This document shows, piece after piece, positions 43,769 through 51,742 of a stretch of 64,000 bases of DNA. This DNA comes from Actinokineospora sp. NBRC 105648 (lineage in GTDB: Bacteria > Actinomycetota > Actinomycetes > Mycobacteriales > Pseudonocardiaceae): contig NZ_BSTR01000005.1 of NCBI RefSeq assembly GCF_030269645.1, positions 120,601 to 184,600 on the forward strand. Reading direction: 5' to 3'. A model generated the notes under the pieces. That model saw nothing but the letters and a program-made list of their open reading frames with translations, ran no database searches and had not been told where the DNA came from. The translations under genes and the position numbers were made by a program. How positions within the stretch are numbered: the stretch's first letter is position 1; each line of letters opens with the position of its first letter.

Positions 43769-44617
43769 TGCCTTACTCGTTGCGTCCAGGGTTCGAGCGG
43801 TGCTGATGGCGTTGTTGCGTTCCGTCAGGGCGCGGTCCGTCCAGTCGTCGATGAGGCTGTCCGCGACGCCGAGGATCACCTTTGGTCCCAGTTCCCAGAG
43901 GACGGCGTTGACGGCAAGGCAGGCGATGGCGAGGTCGTCGATGTCGACCGCCCACCAGCTGACCGTGGCCGGGTCGCGGCCGGCTGCGCGCATGGCCTCG
44001 GCCGTCGAGCGGAGGAAGCCGCCAGTTCCGGCGGTTGGCTCGAGGACGGACTCACCCTCCTGCGGCGGGCCGAGCAGTTGGACCATCAGGTCGGTGACTG
44101 AGCGCGGGGTGTAGTACTGGCCGCGGGCCGCTGTTGCCCGGCCTGAGCGCAGGGTGGTGAGAACGACGCCGAACAGGTCGGTCTCGCGTCGGCGGCGATT
44201 GCCGGTGAGGTGGAGTTGACCCGATCGGACGGCGGCGTCTGAGACTTGCTTGGCAGCTTCCAAGACCGGGCCGTCGATAGGGTCCTTGCCGTGCCACGGT
44301 TCGATCAGGGGCCATGCGCGAGGGGCTAGATCGGGCCTTGCCCGCACGAAAATCGCCCATTGCAGCCGGGCGAACTCGACGAACTTCTGCGCGTCGCCCT
44401 TCAGGAGGTGTGCCTCGGCGAAGGCGAGAGCCTCGTCGCCGTCGGGTGCGATGAGGGCCAGAATCGCCAGTACCGAGACCGCGATCTCGATGCGTTCGGA
44501 GCCGTAGGCACGGTGCCATGCTTCGGCCACCGCCTCGGCGATCTTCTGGGAGTGCTCGGCCGGATCGGTCGGGAAGACCGCGGCCTTCCGCTTGTGTGGT
44601 TGCTTTTGCGAATTCAT
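43697..44617 (-). CDS. N-6 DNA methylase-like protein lacking NPPY/F
   Basis: The 306-residue protein resembles the HsdM-type N-6 methylase domain. It has a helical N-terminal part, then RGQYYTPRSVTDLMVQLLGP and the SAM motif SVLEPTAGTGGFLRSTAEAM, then VSWWAVDIDDLAIACLAVNA. An HsdM catalytic NPPF/Y should follow within ~60 residues. Instead there is VILGVADSLIDDWTDRALTE and the protein ends. It probably binds SAM or DNA without adenine methylation, unless an unusual motif replaces NPPY. GGAGG precedes ATG 44617 by 9 bases. A metallopeptidase gene of the kind found beside type I restriction loci lies just upstream; no HsdS or HsdR is present. Confidence 0.7.
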   Translation of the reverse strand: MNSQKQPHKRKAAVFPTDPAEHSQKIAEAVAEAWHRAYGSERIEIAVSVLAILALIAPDGDEALAFAEAHLLKGDAQKFVEFARLQWAIFVRARPDLAPRAWPLIEPWHGKDPIDGPVLEAAKQVSDAAVRSGQLHLTGNRRRRETDLFGVVLTTLRSGRATAARGQYYTPRSVTDLMVQLLGPPQEGESVLEPTAGTGGFLRSTAEAMRAAGRDPATVSWWAVDIDDLAIACLAVNAVLWELGPKVILGVADSLIDDWTDRALTERNNAISTARTLDATSKALRLLELVGPSTAHEPDVPNQAPH

Positions 44618-44679
44618 GATGGAGTTCCTCCGAGGGGGTATGAGTCGACGGGAGAGGCTGACGACCGCGGCCTGGATCG

Positions 44680-45456
44680 TCAGGGTTGGTGGCACTCGCC
44701 CATCCAGGCGCGGTGGCCTGCGATGGCGAGGTCGGCTTGGCGGTCGCGCCAGTCGGGCATGAACGCTGCTACCTGCCACCTCCAGGTCGGTCCGTGTGGC
44801 CGTCCACCAGGGCGAGTGGCGTGAGCGAGTTCGTGGACGAGGACGTACTCGATGACCTCGATCGGCAGCCCGAACAGGGGCCAGTGGAGGGTGACCAGGT
44901 GCTTGGCGTGGTTGTAGATGCCCCACCGGCGGCGGCCTAGGTCGCGGACCTCGTACCGGAGCTGCTGGATGCCACCACGCAGCTCGTAGGGAAGGCCGTG
45001 TTCACGAGCCCAGGCCAGGCCGTGCTCGCGGTAGAGGCCGATGACTGCCCGCCGCATCACCTCCGGCTGGGCGCGCCGTACCTGGAGGCTCTGCCTGCCA
45101 GAAGGCAGGGGATCCCGCTGGATGCAGGCGGCCGGTCCACCTTCCACCAGGCGGAGGTCGTACTGGGTGCCGAGTAGATCGAACCGTTCGCCGTCGACCC
45201 ACCGCTTCACGGTGAAGGCTGGGGCGAGGTGGGCGGCGCGGTCGACGTTGGTCGTGAGCCAGGCGCGTTGCCTGCGGACGTAGTCGGCGACCTTGCCCGG
45301 GTCGGTGCCGGGCGGGATAAGGACCGTGACTACGCCACCGGGCTGGACTTCGATGGCCAGCAGGCGGCGCCGGGGCCGGATGGCCACCGTGATGGTCCAC
45401 TCGGCGGGTAGGCCGAGCTCGGCGATGGCGACCTCGTAGACGTCCTGTTCAGTCAT
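44680..45456 (-). CDS. YgjP/DUF45-type metallopeptidase
   Basis: The 258-residue protein has the zinc motif VLVHELAHATRPGGRPHGPT (HELAH-x-n-H) and the family blocks RRLLAIEVQPGGVVTVLIPP, YVRRQRAWL, and RRRWGIYNHAKHLVTLHWPL with GLPIEVIEYVLVHEL. Members (M48 superfamily, WHSIY-type) are frequent next to type I restriction-modification genes, with an unknown substrate. It is 62 bases upstream of the methylase-like gene and reads in the same direction, so they probably form one unit. Confidence 0.85.
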   Translation of the reverse strand: MTEQDVYEVAIAELGLPAEWTITVAIRPRRRLLAIEVQPGGVVTVLIPPGTDPGKVADYVRRQRAWLTTNVDRAAHLAPAFTVKRWVDGERFDLLGTQYDLRLVEGGPAACIQRDPLPSGRQSLQVRRAQPEVMRRAVIGLYREHGLAWAREHGLPYELRGGIQQLRYEVRDLGRRRWGIYNHAKHLVTLHWPLFGLPIEVIEYVLVHELAHATRPGGRPHGPTWRWQVAAFMPDWRDRQADLAIAGHRAWMGECHQP

Positions 45457-45514
45457 CGTGGACCTCGTGCTCTATCCAAGGTCGTCACTGACCATACGGT
45501 CGACGCACGGGCGG

Positions 45515-46405
45515 TCATCGGATGCCCGACCCGTACTCGATCTGTGCGACGGCGCTGATGGCGCGTGCCTCGCCTGTGCGAAGCAGTTCGTTGGTCCCGG
45601 CCGACTGCGTGGAGGTAATCGGACCGGGGACGGCGTAAACCCGTCTGCCCAACACGCGACCAACGCGCGCAACGGCTAGTGCACCGCTGCGTGATGCTGC
45701 TTCGACAACGACGTTGGCGGCGCCGAGAGCTGCCAAAAGCCTGCCTCGGGCAACAATTCGAGCACGGGTCGCGATAGCGCCGATCGGGTACTCGCTGATG
45801 AGCAGACCACCGGCCTGGACGATCTGGTCGAACAGCCCGCTATGTGACATCGGAAAAGCCATATCGACTCCGCTGGGTAAGACCGCGATCGTCGGCCCGT
45901 CCGCGGCCACCGCACCCCGGTGGGCGGAACCGTCGACACCGTGGCTGCCGCCGCTGATCACGGTCACGCCTGCGCGAGTCAGGTCGTAGGCGAAGTCGGC
46001 GGCCACGGTCTCTCCGTAGCTGGTGGAGGACCGCGCGCCAACAATGGACACGGTTGCCGGGGTGAGTGCGGCCAGTGGGGTCCTGCCGCGGATCCAGAGG
46101 CCGAGAGGTGCACCTACACCAACCTGAGACAGTCCGGCAAGGAGCCCGTGCGGCCAGTCGGGATCTTCCGGGGTCAACAAGGCGGCGGCTCCGGTGTCGA
46201 GCGCGTCCAAGTCGAGGTCCAGGCGGGGATCGGGCCGGACGATCTCAGCGAGCACTGCGGGCGGTGCGGCTCCGGCTCGGATGCGTTCGACAGCCGTCAC
46301 GGGGCCGTGAGCCGTGACGAAGGCGTGGACCGCCGGGGCGGGAGGTTCAGCCGCACGGAGCAGGTAGATGCGGGCGCGGCGGTCATCGGTGATGGGGTTG
46401 GTCAT
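45515..46405 (-). CDS. DprA/Smf-like DNA-processing protein
   Basis: The 296-residue protein contains the DprA Rossmann core: VSIVGARSSTSYGETVAADF, VTVISGGSHGVDGSAHRGAV, AVLPSGVDMAFPMSHSGLFD, LLISEYPIG and NVVVEAASRSGALAVARVGR with RRVYAVPGP. The N-terminal SAM-like part is divergent and the C-terminal winged helix is absent. Housekeeping DprA loads RecA on incoming single strands; mobile-element copies are less understood. In the canonical motif the ssDNA-binding Arg-rich segment reads F-x-x-RNR; here it is RARIVARGR. It is 58 bases upstream of the metallopeptidase gene. Confidence 0.8.
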   Translation of the reverse strand: MTNPITDDRRARIYLLRAAEPPAPAVHAFVTAHGPVTAVERIRAGAAPPAVLAEIVRPDPRLDLDLDALDTGAAALLTPEDPDWPHGLLAGLSQVGVGAPLGLWIRGRTPLAALTPATVSIVGARSSTSYGETVAADFAYDLTRAGVTVISGGSHGVDGSAHRGAVAADGPTIAVLPSGVDMAFPMSHSGLFDQIVQAGGLLISEYPIGAIATRARIVARGRLLAALGAANVVVEAASRSGALAVARVGRVLGRRVYAVPGPITSTQSAGTNELLRTGEARAISAVAQIEYGSGIR

Positions 46406-46552
46406 GGCGTGATCCAGTTCAGTGAGAGTGACGGGGATGGATTCGCGTAGCGCGAAGCCGCCGAGACGGGAGCTCGAACGCGGACGGCGGTCGTATGGAT
46501 GGGCGGCCGTACGTTGGGACGCAGGGGTTCAAGTGGACAGAGGCGGGGGCTG

Positions 46553-47368
46553 CTACCAGCGGCCGTATTCCCGCTTCCATCTCCTGTCGACGCTCCCGGC
46601 GAGCTCCGCGCGCACGTCCTCGACGCTCTGGGCGTGCTTGGCTGCCAACGCGGCAAGGATGAGTTCGGCGTCGTGCTCGCACTCGGCGATCAACGCTTGA
46701 CGGTCGGTACTCCCGGTCGCTCGCAGGTAACGGGCGTAGGCGACGACGTCGGCATACGCGCGGCGCGCGGACACCTCGGTGCGGATCGTCCCGTCACGCT
46801 TGGTCCGCAGGGGACCGCCATCGGGCGCGGTGATGGCTTTGACTGCGTTGGCCGTCGCGCGAGCGGCCTTCTCGGCGAGCCGGGCGACCTGTTCCGGGGT
46901 CTTGATCCGAGTGGGACGGCGCAGCACGTCAACCGGTGCGCTGGGGTAGCACTCAGTGCAAGCCTTCTCCCCGGCTTCACCGACGATGTAGTCCTCGTCT
47001 GCTCCCGAGAGGTCGGTAATCCAGTAGAATTCGGTGGTCGGGTAGCACGTGCGGCACTGCATTGTCCTGTGGACATGGCCGTTCGTGTTGTTCACCAGGT
47101 ATGCGCGGGTCCATCCGCCTCGCCGCGTGAACTCGGCTTCGAGCGGTTCGGACTCCTTGAGGCACCTTGCGATGGTGGCTTTCGCGGCCACAACGTCGGG
47201 ATCAGCCTTGCCGGGTTCGTCGGCGTAGCCCAGTTTTGCCCGACGCTTACGTCGCGTTTGCACACGGGCAATCGCGGCGAAAGCCTCGTCGACCAGCTTG
47301 AGGATACGTGCTAGTTCGGTGTCGATCTCGGTTGGAGTGGCGGAGATCAAGTCGTTGGCGTCGAGCAT
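46553..47368 (-). CDS. Unrecognised protein with putative zinc-binding cysteines
   Basis: The 271-residue protein is rich in charged helices, with a central segment HVHRTMQCRTCYPTTEFYW and later KACTECYPSAPVD. Two C-x2-C pairs about 40 residues apart plus histidines suggest a zinc ribbon. The distal helices (EQVARLAEKAARATANAVKA, RAYADVVAYARYLRATGSTD) are Ala/Arg-rich. I know similar proteins from actinobacteriophages and plasmids but no function. ATG 47368 is chosen because GAAGG lies 7 bases upstream. Confidence 0.6.
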   Translation of the reverse strand: MLDANDLISATPTEIDTELARILKLVDEAFAAIARVQTRRKRRAKLGYADEPGKADPDVVAAKATIARCLKESEPLEAEFTRRGGWTRAYLVNNTNGHVHRTMQCRTCYPTTEFYWITDLSGADEDYIVGEAGEKACTECYPSAPVDVLRRPTRIKTPEQVARLAEKAARATANAVKAITAPDGGPLRTKRDGTIRTEVSARRAYADVVAYARYLRATGSTDRQALIAECEHDAELILAALAAKHAQSVEDVRAELAGSVDRRWKREYGRW

Positions 47369-47488
47369 TGCACAACCTTCTGACATGTTGATACGGACAG
47401 GGTATCGATCGAGGGGCAAATCGTGAAACACGTTCCGACGGCCCGCTGATGACATTGCATATTTGACCCGCCTACGTAGCCAATTGGG

Positions 47489-48043
47489 TCAACGCCACCG
47501 CACGGACGACACCAACGCGCTCCACAGGCGGTCAGTGAACCCGGGCCCCGCGTGAACTGTCGTCCAGGTCACGGTGTCGTGGTAGGGATGCACCCACGGG
47601 TCGACGTCACTCAGCCAAACCGACAGCGAAAAGGGTCCGCGATCACTGGAAGGACTTTGCAGGCCATTCTTTTCCAGCCAGTCGGCAGCATCCCGCAGGG
47701 TGCGAAACTGAAGAGTCTCGGAGTCTTCTGCATCGGTCGGCCGCTCATCGCCGATGATGCAACCATCATCGGCGGTTTCCCAAGGGCCGTACACGGTGGT
47801 GTAGGTTTCGATCGTATACGGGCCGTACTCTGCAACCGCCCAGGTCAGAAGTGCCGCCAACTCTGCGATCGCGTCCGGTGCGTAGGTGCCCGACGTTGAC
47901 TCTCGGCGGAGTTGGGCGATCAGTCGCGACGGACTGAGCACACAGCCGGTCTGAGCGAAGTAGGTCATACAGTCGTCCGCGGGTGATGGTGAGATGTACC
48001 CGGCCATAGCGCGCCGAGCGTGATCGCGAGTCATGACGTTCAT
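47489..48043 (-). CDS. Unrecognised acidic protein, 184 aa
   Basis: This soluble protein starts MNVMTRDHARRAMAGYISPS and is rich in Trp, Tyr and Asp (ADWLEKNG, WLSDVDPWVHPYHDTVTWTT). AGGAGG lies 5 bases before ATG 48043, a strong start; the larger upstream frame is not needed. There is no known domain, no signal and no membrane segment. It resembles other small orphan proteins in this block. An anti-restriction or immunity-type role can only be guessed at. Confidence 0.6.
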   Translation of the reverse strand: MNVMTRDHARRAMAGYISPSPADDCMTYFAQTGCVLSPSRLIAQLRRESTSGTYAPDAIAELAALLTWAVAEYGPYTIETYTTVYGPWETADDGCIIGDERPTDAEDSETLQFRTLRDAADWLEKNGLQSPSSDRGPFSLSVWLSDVDPWVHPYHDTVTWTTVHAGPGFTDRLWSALVSSVRWR

Positions 48044-48107
48044 CCGGGCCTCCTGACAACGCGCGGGATGCAAGAATTGAGGAACGAAAGGGTGGTTGCC
48101 GAATCGA

Positions 48108-48356
48108 TCAGGACAGACCGGGAAGGGTTGCGCTGTCAACCCAGAGGGAAAATGCGTCCTGAATCGCCATTCGACTGGCGTTGCGTCGGGTGTATTCGAG
48201 CCACGCCCAGGCCCAGCCGTCCGGCACCGGTGCGGAACGCCCACCGGCCGCACGTGTGGCATCGACGTACCCCCACTGGTACGCCACGGCATTGGCGAAA
48301 GAGATGATCTCTTGATTTGTTGTCGGTGACGCGACCGCGTACAGGCGAGTAGTCAC
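48108..48356 (-). CDS. Unrecognised small protein, 82 aa
   Basis: The protein begins VTTRLYAVASPTTNQEIISF with aromatic-rich AWAWLEYTRRNAS later. AGGAAGG lies 6 bases upstream of GTG 48356, which fixes the start. It lies between the preceding gene and the right 18-bp repeat copy. No family recognised. Confidence 0.5.
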   Translation of the reverse strand: MTTRLYAVASPTTNQEIISFANAVAYQWGYVDATRAAGGRSAPVPDGWAWAWLEYTRRNASRMAIQDAFSLWVDSATLPGLS

Positions 48357-48383
48357 GGGATTGCCTTCCTGAGTGATATCACC

Positions 48384-48401
48384 CGAGTACGGGCGCCGAT
48401 G
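48384..48401 (+). repeat. 18-bp direct repeat, right copy
   Basis: This is the exact copy of CGAGTACGGGCGCCGATG at 40299-40316, same orientation. It sits 17 bases before the left CTAG target duplication of the insertion sequence. Confidence 0.6.
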
Positions 48402-48418
48402 CGAGATTCTGATGTCGT

Positions 48419-49946
48419 CTAGTACGGCAGCAGCCATTTGCTAGCTGACCTGGGTGATCTCGATGTTGCGGGCGAGTCTGGCACGTTTGTGGAACCAGCG
48501 TGATCGTGCTTGGTGTGTGCGGCGCCAGTTGACCCAGTGGTCGGTATGGCCGGGTGGTCGGAGTGTGGTGGTGTCGTCGATCAGGCGTTTGATCTCGGGG
48601 ACGGTGAAGGGGATCTGTCCGGGATCGGTGGGTGGGGGTTGGTCCGGGTGGACTGGTTCGGGTGCTTGATTGTCGGTGCGGTCGCGCAGCAGTGCGGCCG
48701 TGACGGCGCAGACCGCGAGGGCTGCGCAGACGAGCACGGTGTGCCGCGCGATCGCGGTGTAGAGCCGGACCTGGGACTGATCCAGGCCGAAGCAGTCCTT
48801 GCCGAACTCGAATCCTTCCTCGACGGGCCAGCGCAGCCCCGCGGCGCGGATCAGCCGCGTCTTGGTCAGCGGTCGACCTTCGGGCACGAAGCAGTGGTGG
48901 AAGGCCAACTCGTTGGTGCGTAGATGTTTGCGGATGAGAAGGTGGTGTCGGGGTGAGGCGGTGGCGATCCATGCCCACGCGTACCACCGGTCGCCTTTGG
49001 AGCCCTTGCCGGCAGAGCGGATCTCCCACTGCCGCTCGTGTTTGAGCAGCGTCTTCACGGCCTCGGCCGCCGAGAGCACCGTGCCGCCGGGCAGGGTGAT
49101 CGGGAAGTTCTTCGCCACCCGCAGCACGTATGCCTGCTCGTCGGCCTCGAAGTGGGCCCGCAATTCGGGGCAGCTGCCGTACACCTCGTCCCCGCAGTAG
49201 AAATCAGGCCGGATCCCGTCGGCGGCCGCGGTCACGCAGATGTCGATGGCCAGCTGTCCCTTGGTGCGGAACTCCAGATCCGCAGGCAGGCCCGAGCGCA
49301 GTGACCGCACCGGGTCGGTGACGTGCTCCTCGGGGATCCACTGCCGGAACCCGATCAACGCGTGCCCGGTGCCTTCACGCACGTAGGACAGGTGCACCGT
49401 GTTGATCCCGTTCTCCACCCGCCCCGCGCAGCCCATATGCTGCCGTTTGACACCCGTCGTGGCGTCACCTTTCTTCTGCTGTCCGGTCTCGTCCAGCGCC
49501 CCGATCACCAGCTTCCCGCGCTGGCGCCCGCCCTTGCGAGCAGCCTCCGCCAGCCCGGACACCGCGAATCGCCGGACCTCGGCCATCGCCTCGCTCTCAT
49601 CCCACACCGCCCGGTTCAGCAGCCGCTGCGTCCGGTTCGGTGTGCGGTCCCCGACATGTTCGGCAACGGTCCAGCCATTCCGCTTCGGCAGCTCGCTCAT
49701 CATCGCCCGCATGTACTTACGGGCCTGCACGAACGGCTCGATCCGACGGAAACACCGCCGCAACCGCTCGGTCAACTCACCCAAGTTCCGCTCAGCCAAC
49801 CCAGCACCTATCCTGACATCGGCAGCCGCCCGCGATCCTGTAGTTCTCACAAGCACATGATCAACAGGCGGCTGCCCCGCCTCGAACACCGACCCCCAGC
49901 CACACATCCCCGCAGGTCACAACCCGAATGGCTGCTGCCGTACTAG
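48419..49946. mobile_element. IS701-family insertion sequence with CTAG target duplication
   Basis: The IS proper is 48423-49942 (1520 bp). Its ends carry perfect 16-bp terminal inverted repeats (TACGGCAGCAGCCATT). It is flanked on both sides by CTAG (48419-48422 and 49943-49946), the YTAR-type 4-bp duplication known for IS701 insertions. One transposase gene fills it. The right-hand CTAG supplies the TAG stop codon of the neighbouring minus-strand gene, so the insertion is exactly at that gene's end and does not disrupt it. Confidence 0.92.
48441..49907 (-). CDS. IS701-family transposase (DDE_5)
   Basis: The ~488-residue transposase is intact. Blocks typical of IS701 DDE_5 nucleases are visible: KLVIGALDETGQQKKGDATT (first Asp), DFYCGDEVYGSCPELRAHFE (second Asp), and RWPVEEGFEFGKDCFGLDQS (Glu). 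The C-terminus ends 18 bases inside the left inverted repeat. The start may be ATG 49907 or one of several downstream GTG/ATG codons. The intact frame and perfect ends suggest a recent, possibly active insertion. Confidence 0.92.
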   Translation of the reverse strand: MCGWGSVFEAGQPPVDHVLVRTTGSRAAADVRIGAGLAERNLGELTERLRRCFRRIEPFVQARKYMRAMMSELPKRNGWTVAEHVGDRTPNRTQRLLNRAVWDESEAMAEVRRFAVSGLAEAARKGGRQRGKLVIGALDETGQQKKGDATTGVKRQHMGCAGRVENGINTVHLSYVREGTGHALIGFRQWIPEEHVTDPVRSLRSGLPADLEFRTKGQLAIDICVTAAADGIRPDFYCGDEVYGSCPELRAHFEADEQAYVLRVAKNFPITLPGGTVLSAAEAVKTLLKHERQWEIRSAGKGSKGDRWYAWAWIATASPRHHLLIRKHLRTNELAFHHCFVPEGRPLTKTRLIRAAGLRWPVEEGFEFGKDCFGLDQSQVRLYTAIARHTVLVCAALAVCAVTAALLRDRTDNQAPEPVHPDQPPPTDPGQIPFTVPEIKRLIDDTTTLRPPGHTDHWVNWRRTHQARSRWFHKRARLARNIEITQVS

Positions 49947-50395
49947 ACGGTGTTCGTGGTGGCGACTTGCACAGACATCATTGATGCGAGATCGAAAACG
50001 GCGAGCTGGTTGTATCGGACCGCGAGCGACCAAGCTTCAGCTAGCGTGGACACCACAGCCGACACGTCCAGGTAGACCGAACCGCTGTCAGGGTCACGCC
50101 AGCCGCCCAAAACTCGACCCGGTCGAGCGAGCGTGTCCGCGACGTCCGCCACGTACTCGATCAGATCACCGGCGGTGACCCGATTCGTGAAGATGCGTTC
50201 GTGTTCAGGGTGGATCGCTACCGCGTACCCGATGCGAAGGTCCGCACCAGTGCGGGGGTCAATGGAGAACCCTCCGTCGGGGACGGATAGGGCATCCGAC
50301 AAAGAGAGCAGTCGGACTGACCATTCAGTGATCAGCATCATGGTTCCTTGCCAATCGTCGTACTCGTACAAGGGGGGCACGCCGCTACTGCCCAT
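49943..50395 (-). CDS. Unrecognised protein, 150 aa, ending in the IS target site
   Basis: This soluble acidic protein contains LITEWSVRLLSLSDALSVPD, DLRIGYAVAIHPEHERIFTN and VLGGWRDPDSGSVYLDVSAV. GGAG lies 6 bases before ATG 50395, preferred over starts at 50410/50413. Its stop TAG is the last part of the CTAG duplicated by the IS insertion, so the original stop is preserved. No family recognised; the style recalls small orphan or immunity-type proteins. Confidence 0.55.
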   Translation of the reverse strand: MGSSGVPPLYEYDDWQGTMMLITEWSVRLLSLSDALSVPDGGFSIDPRTGADLRIGYAVAIHPEHERIFTNRVTAGDLIEYVADVADTLARPGRVLGGWRDPDSGSVYLDVSAVVSTLAEAWSLAVRYNQLAVFDLASMMSVQVATTNTV

Positions 50396-51281
50396 CGGGC
50401 ACTCCGGCATCACATTGCTACTGTCGCGCGTAGCTCTAGCTACTGCCCGAACTATGCAGGGCCTCGAGTTTGGCGATACTCAGACCGTTTGTCTGTCAAC
50501 GTTCGCGGGGCCAACGTGCTCTGACCCCACTATCGGCCTCGAACTTCTGACCTCTTGTTCGCTGAGTCTAGTCTAGCAGTCTAGACTAGACTTTCTCTAT
50601 AGACTGCAATGGTTTACCGATTCAGAAGAGCGCAAAATGAAATCCCGACTTGTTGACGTCGCGCAACAACTCGACCGGGATGCTGAAGACTCCGCCAATC
50701 AGCATTTCGCCAGGTCGTCATTCCATTAGAGAAGCTCGAAGAGGTGAGCGACAAAAGGGATTGGAAATGTTCAGAGTCAAGAATGCAAACACGCAAAGGT
50801 TTCGGACAGACGAATATCAGACGCATGGATCTACCAGAGTAGACGCGATTTGCAATTCAAATGACTTGGAGACTGGCCGGGCCAGACCGTCTGCTATATC
50901 TGCCTGTCGGCAGGCCAGTCGGAGCTGCCGCGGGTAGGTCTCCCTCGCGTGCTGAGCTGGGACAACGCCGGGATCGCCTTGTACTCGTCTAGCGAGCAGA
51001 TGGGCAGGTAGCGGGATCGGTAGGTAGGCAGGCAGGTGGGCGGGAGGACGCAAGGACGGCCGCCCACACGCCACACTTGTTCACTCGAAGGAGTTGAGTT
51101 GCGTGCGTTGGCCACGGATGGAGGGGCACCGGCACCGCGTCGCTGTTAAGGGTGGTCTGGTGAGATCTACAATCGCTCTCTTCGACCGCAACGGGGAGGA
51201 CAGTGTGCTTGACCGACCGCACCCATGAAAGATCGGTGTTTGCAGCATAGTCTTGACCGGCCAGAACGCTAGAGGGGATTC
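50396..51281. other. 886-base gene-poor region with CTAG-rich palindrome and G-rich repeats
   Basis: I see no convincing gene. At 50565-50592 there is a perfect 12-4-12 inverted repeat built of CTAG units (AGTCTAGTCTAG / CTAGACTAGACT). A 31-codon frame from ATG 50637 to 50732 (MKSRLVDVAQQLDRDAEDSA...) looks protein-like but has only a weak ribosome site. Around 50998-51050 the plus strand carries iterated GGTAGGTAGGCAGGCAGGTG-like G-rich sequence. The region ends with the promoter of the HxlR-like gene. It could be a regulatory or origin region, or decayed cargo. Confidence 0.45.
50565..50592. repeat. Perfect 12-bp inverted repeat of CTAG units
   Basis: AGTCTAGTCTAG, a 4-base spacer CAGT, and CTAGACTAGACT. 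CTAG is rare in high-GC actinomycete DNA, and this stretch has five copies in 28 bases. It may be an operator, a hairpin, or a landing site for YTAR-specific IS elements such as the IS701 copy 600 bases away. Confidence 0.75.
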
Positions 51282-51719
51282 ATGGCGGGCGTGATCACGA
51301 CCGGGGATGACAACGACCTTCAACACCTACGGGACCTACTCCACTGGGTGAGTCAGGAGTGGGAGCCGGACGTCTTGGTGGCATTGTCGGGAGGGCCATT
51401 GCGTTACGTGGCTTTGCTGGATGCTATCCGGTCGCGCACGATTGTCGATGGTTGGAATGGGCGTCACCGACGAGTCATAGCCGACAGCACCTTGAATCGC
51501 ACCCTGCGGAGGATGGAGCGAGACAGCCTGGTCGGCAGGACGCGCGATGAAAGTGTCTTCCCGCCGATGGCGTCGTATCACCTGACACCGATCGCGCAGC
51601 AACTCCTGGAGGTGCTCCGTCCGGCTATCAACTGGATCGGTCAGAACCACGGCATGATCGAACGGGTGCAGCGAAGTCGGCGGGAGGGCACGTCGCAGGC
51701 GCCGTCGGACGATGCGTAG
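51282..51719 (+). CDS. HxlR-like winged-helix regulator
   Basis: The 145-residue protein contains a winged-helix domain: DVLVALSGGPLRYVALLDAI, STLNRTLRRMERDSLVGRTR, and YHLTPIAQQLLEVLRPAINW. The pattern of 'W-x-x-x-VL-x-x-L-x-x-GP-x-R-F', recognition helix with TL-x-R-x-L-x-x-L, and Y-x-LT-x-x-G-x-x-L identifies the HxlR/PadR type. ATG 51282 follows GAGGGGA. It is convergent with the LysM-BTAD gene, 23 bases apart. It may regulate the pilus locus or itself; ligand unknown. Confidence 0.8.
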   Translation: MAGVITTGDDNDLQHLRDLLHWVSQEWEPDVLVALSGGPLRYVALLDAIRSRTIVDGWNGRHRRVIADSTLNRTLRRMERDSLVGRTRDESVFPPMASYHLTPIAQQLLEVLRPAINWIGQNHGMIERVQRSRREGTSQAPSDDA

Positions 51720-51742
51720 CCAAGTCGTAGATCAGGATGCCG

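Noticed and set aside
50637-50732. 31-codon frame MKSRLVDVAQQLDRD...
   Set aside because: Protein-like but very short, with a weak ribosome site and nothing around it; not enough to call a gene.
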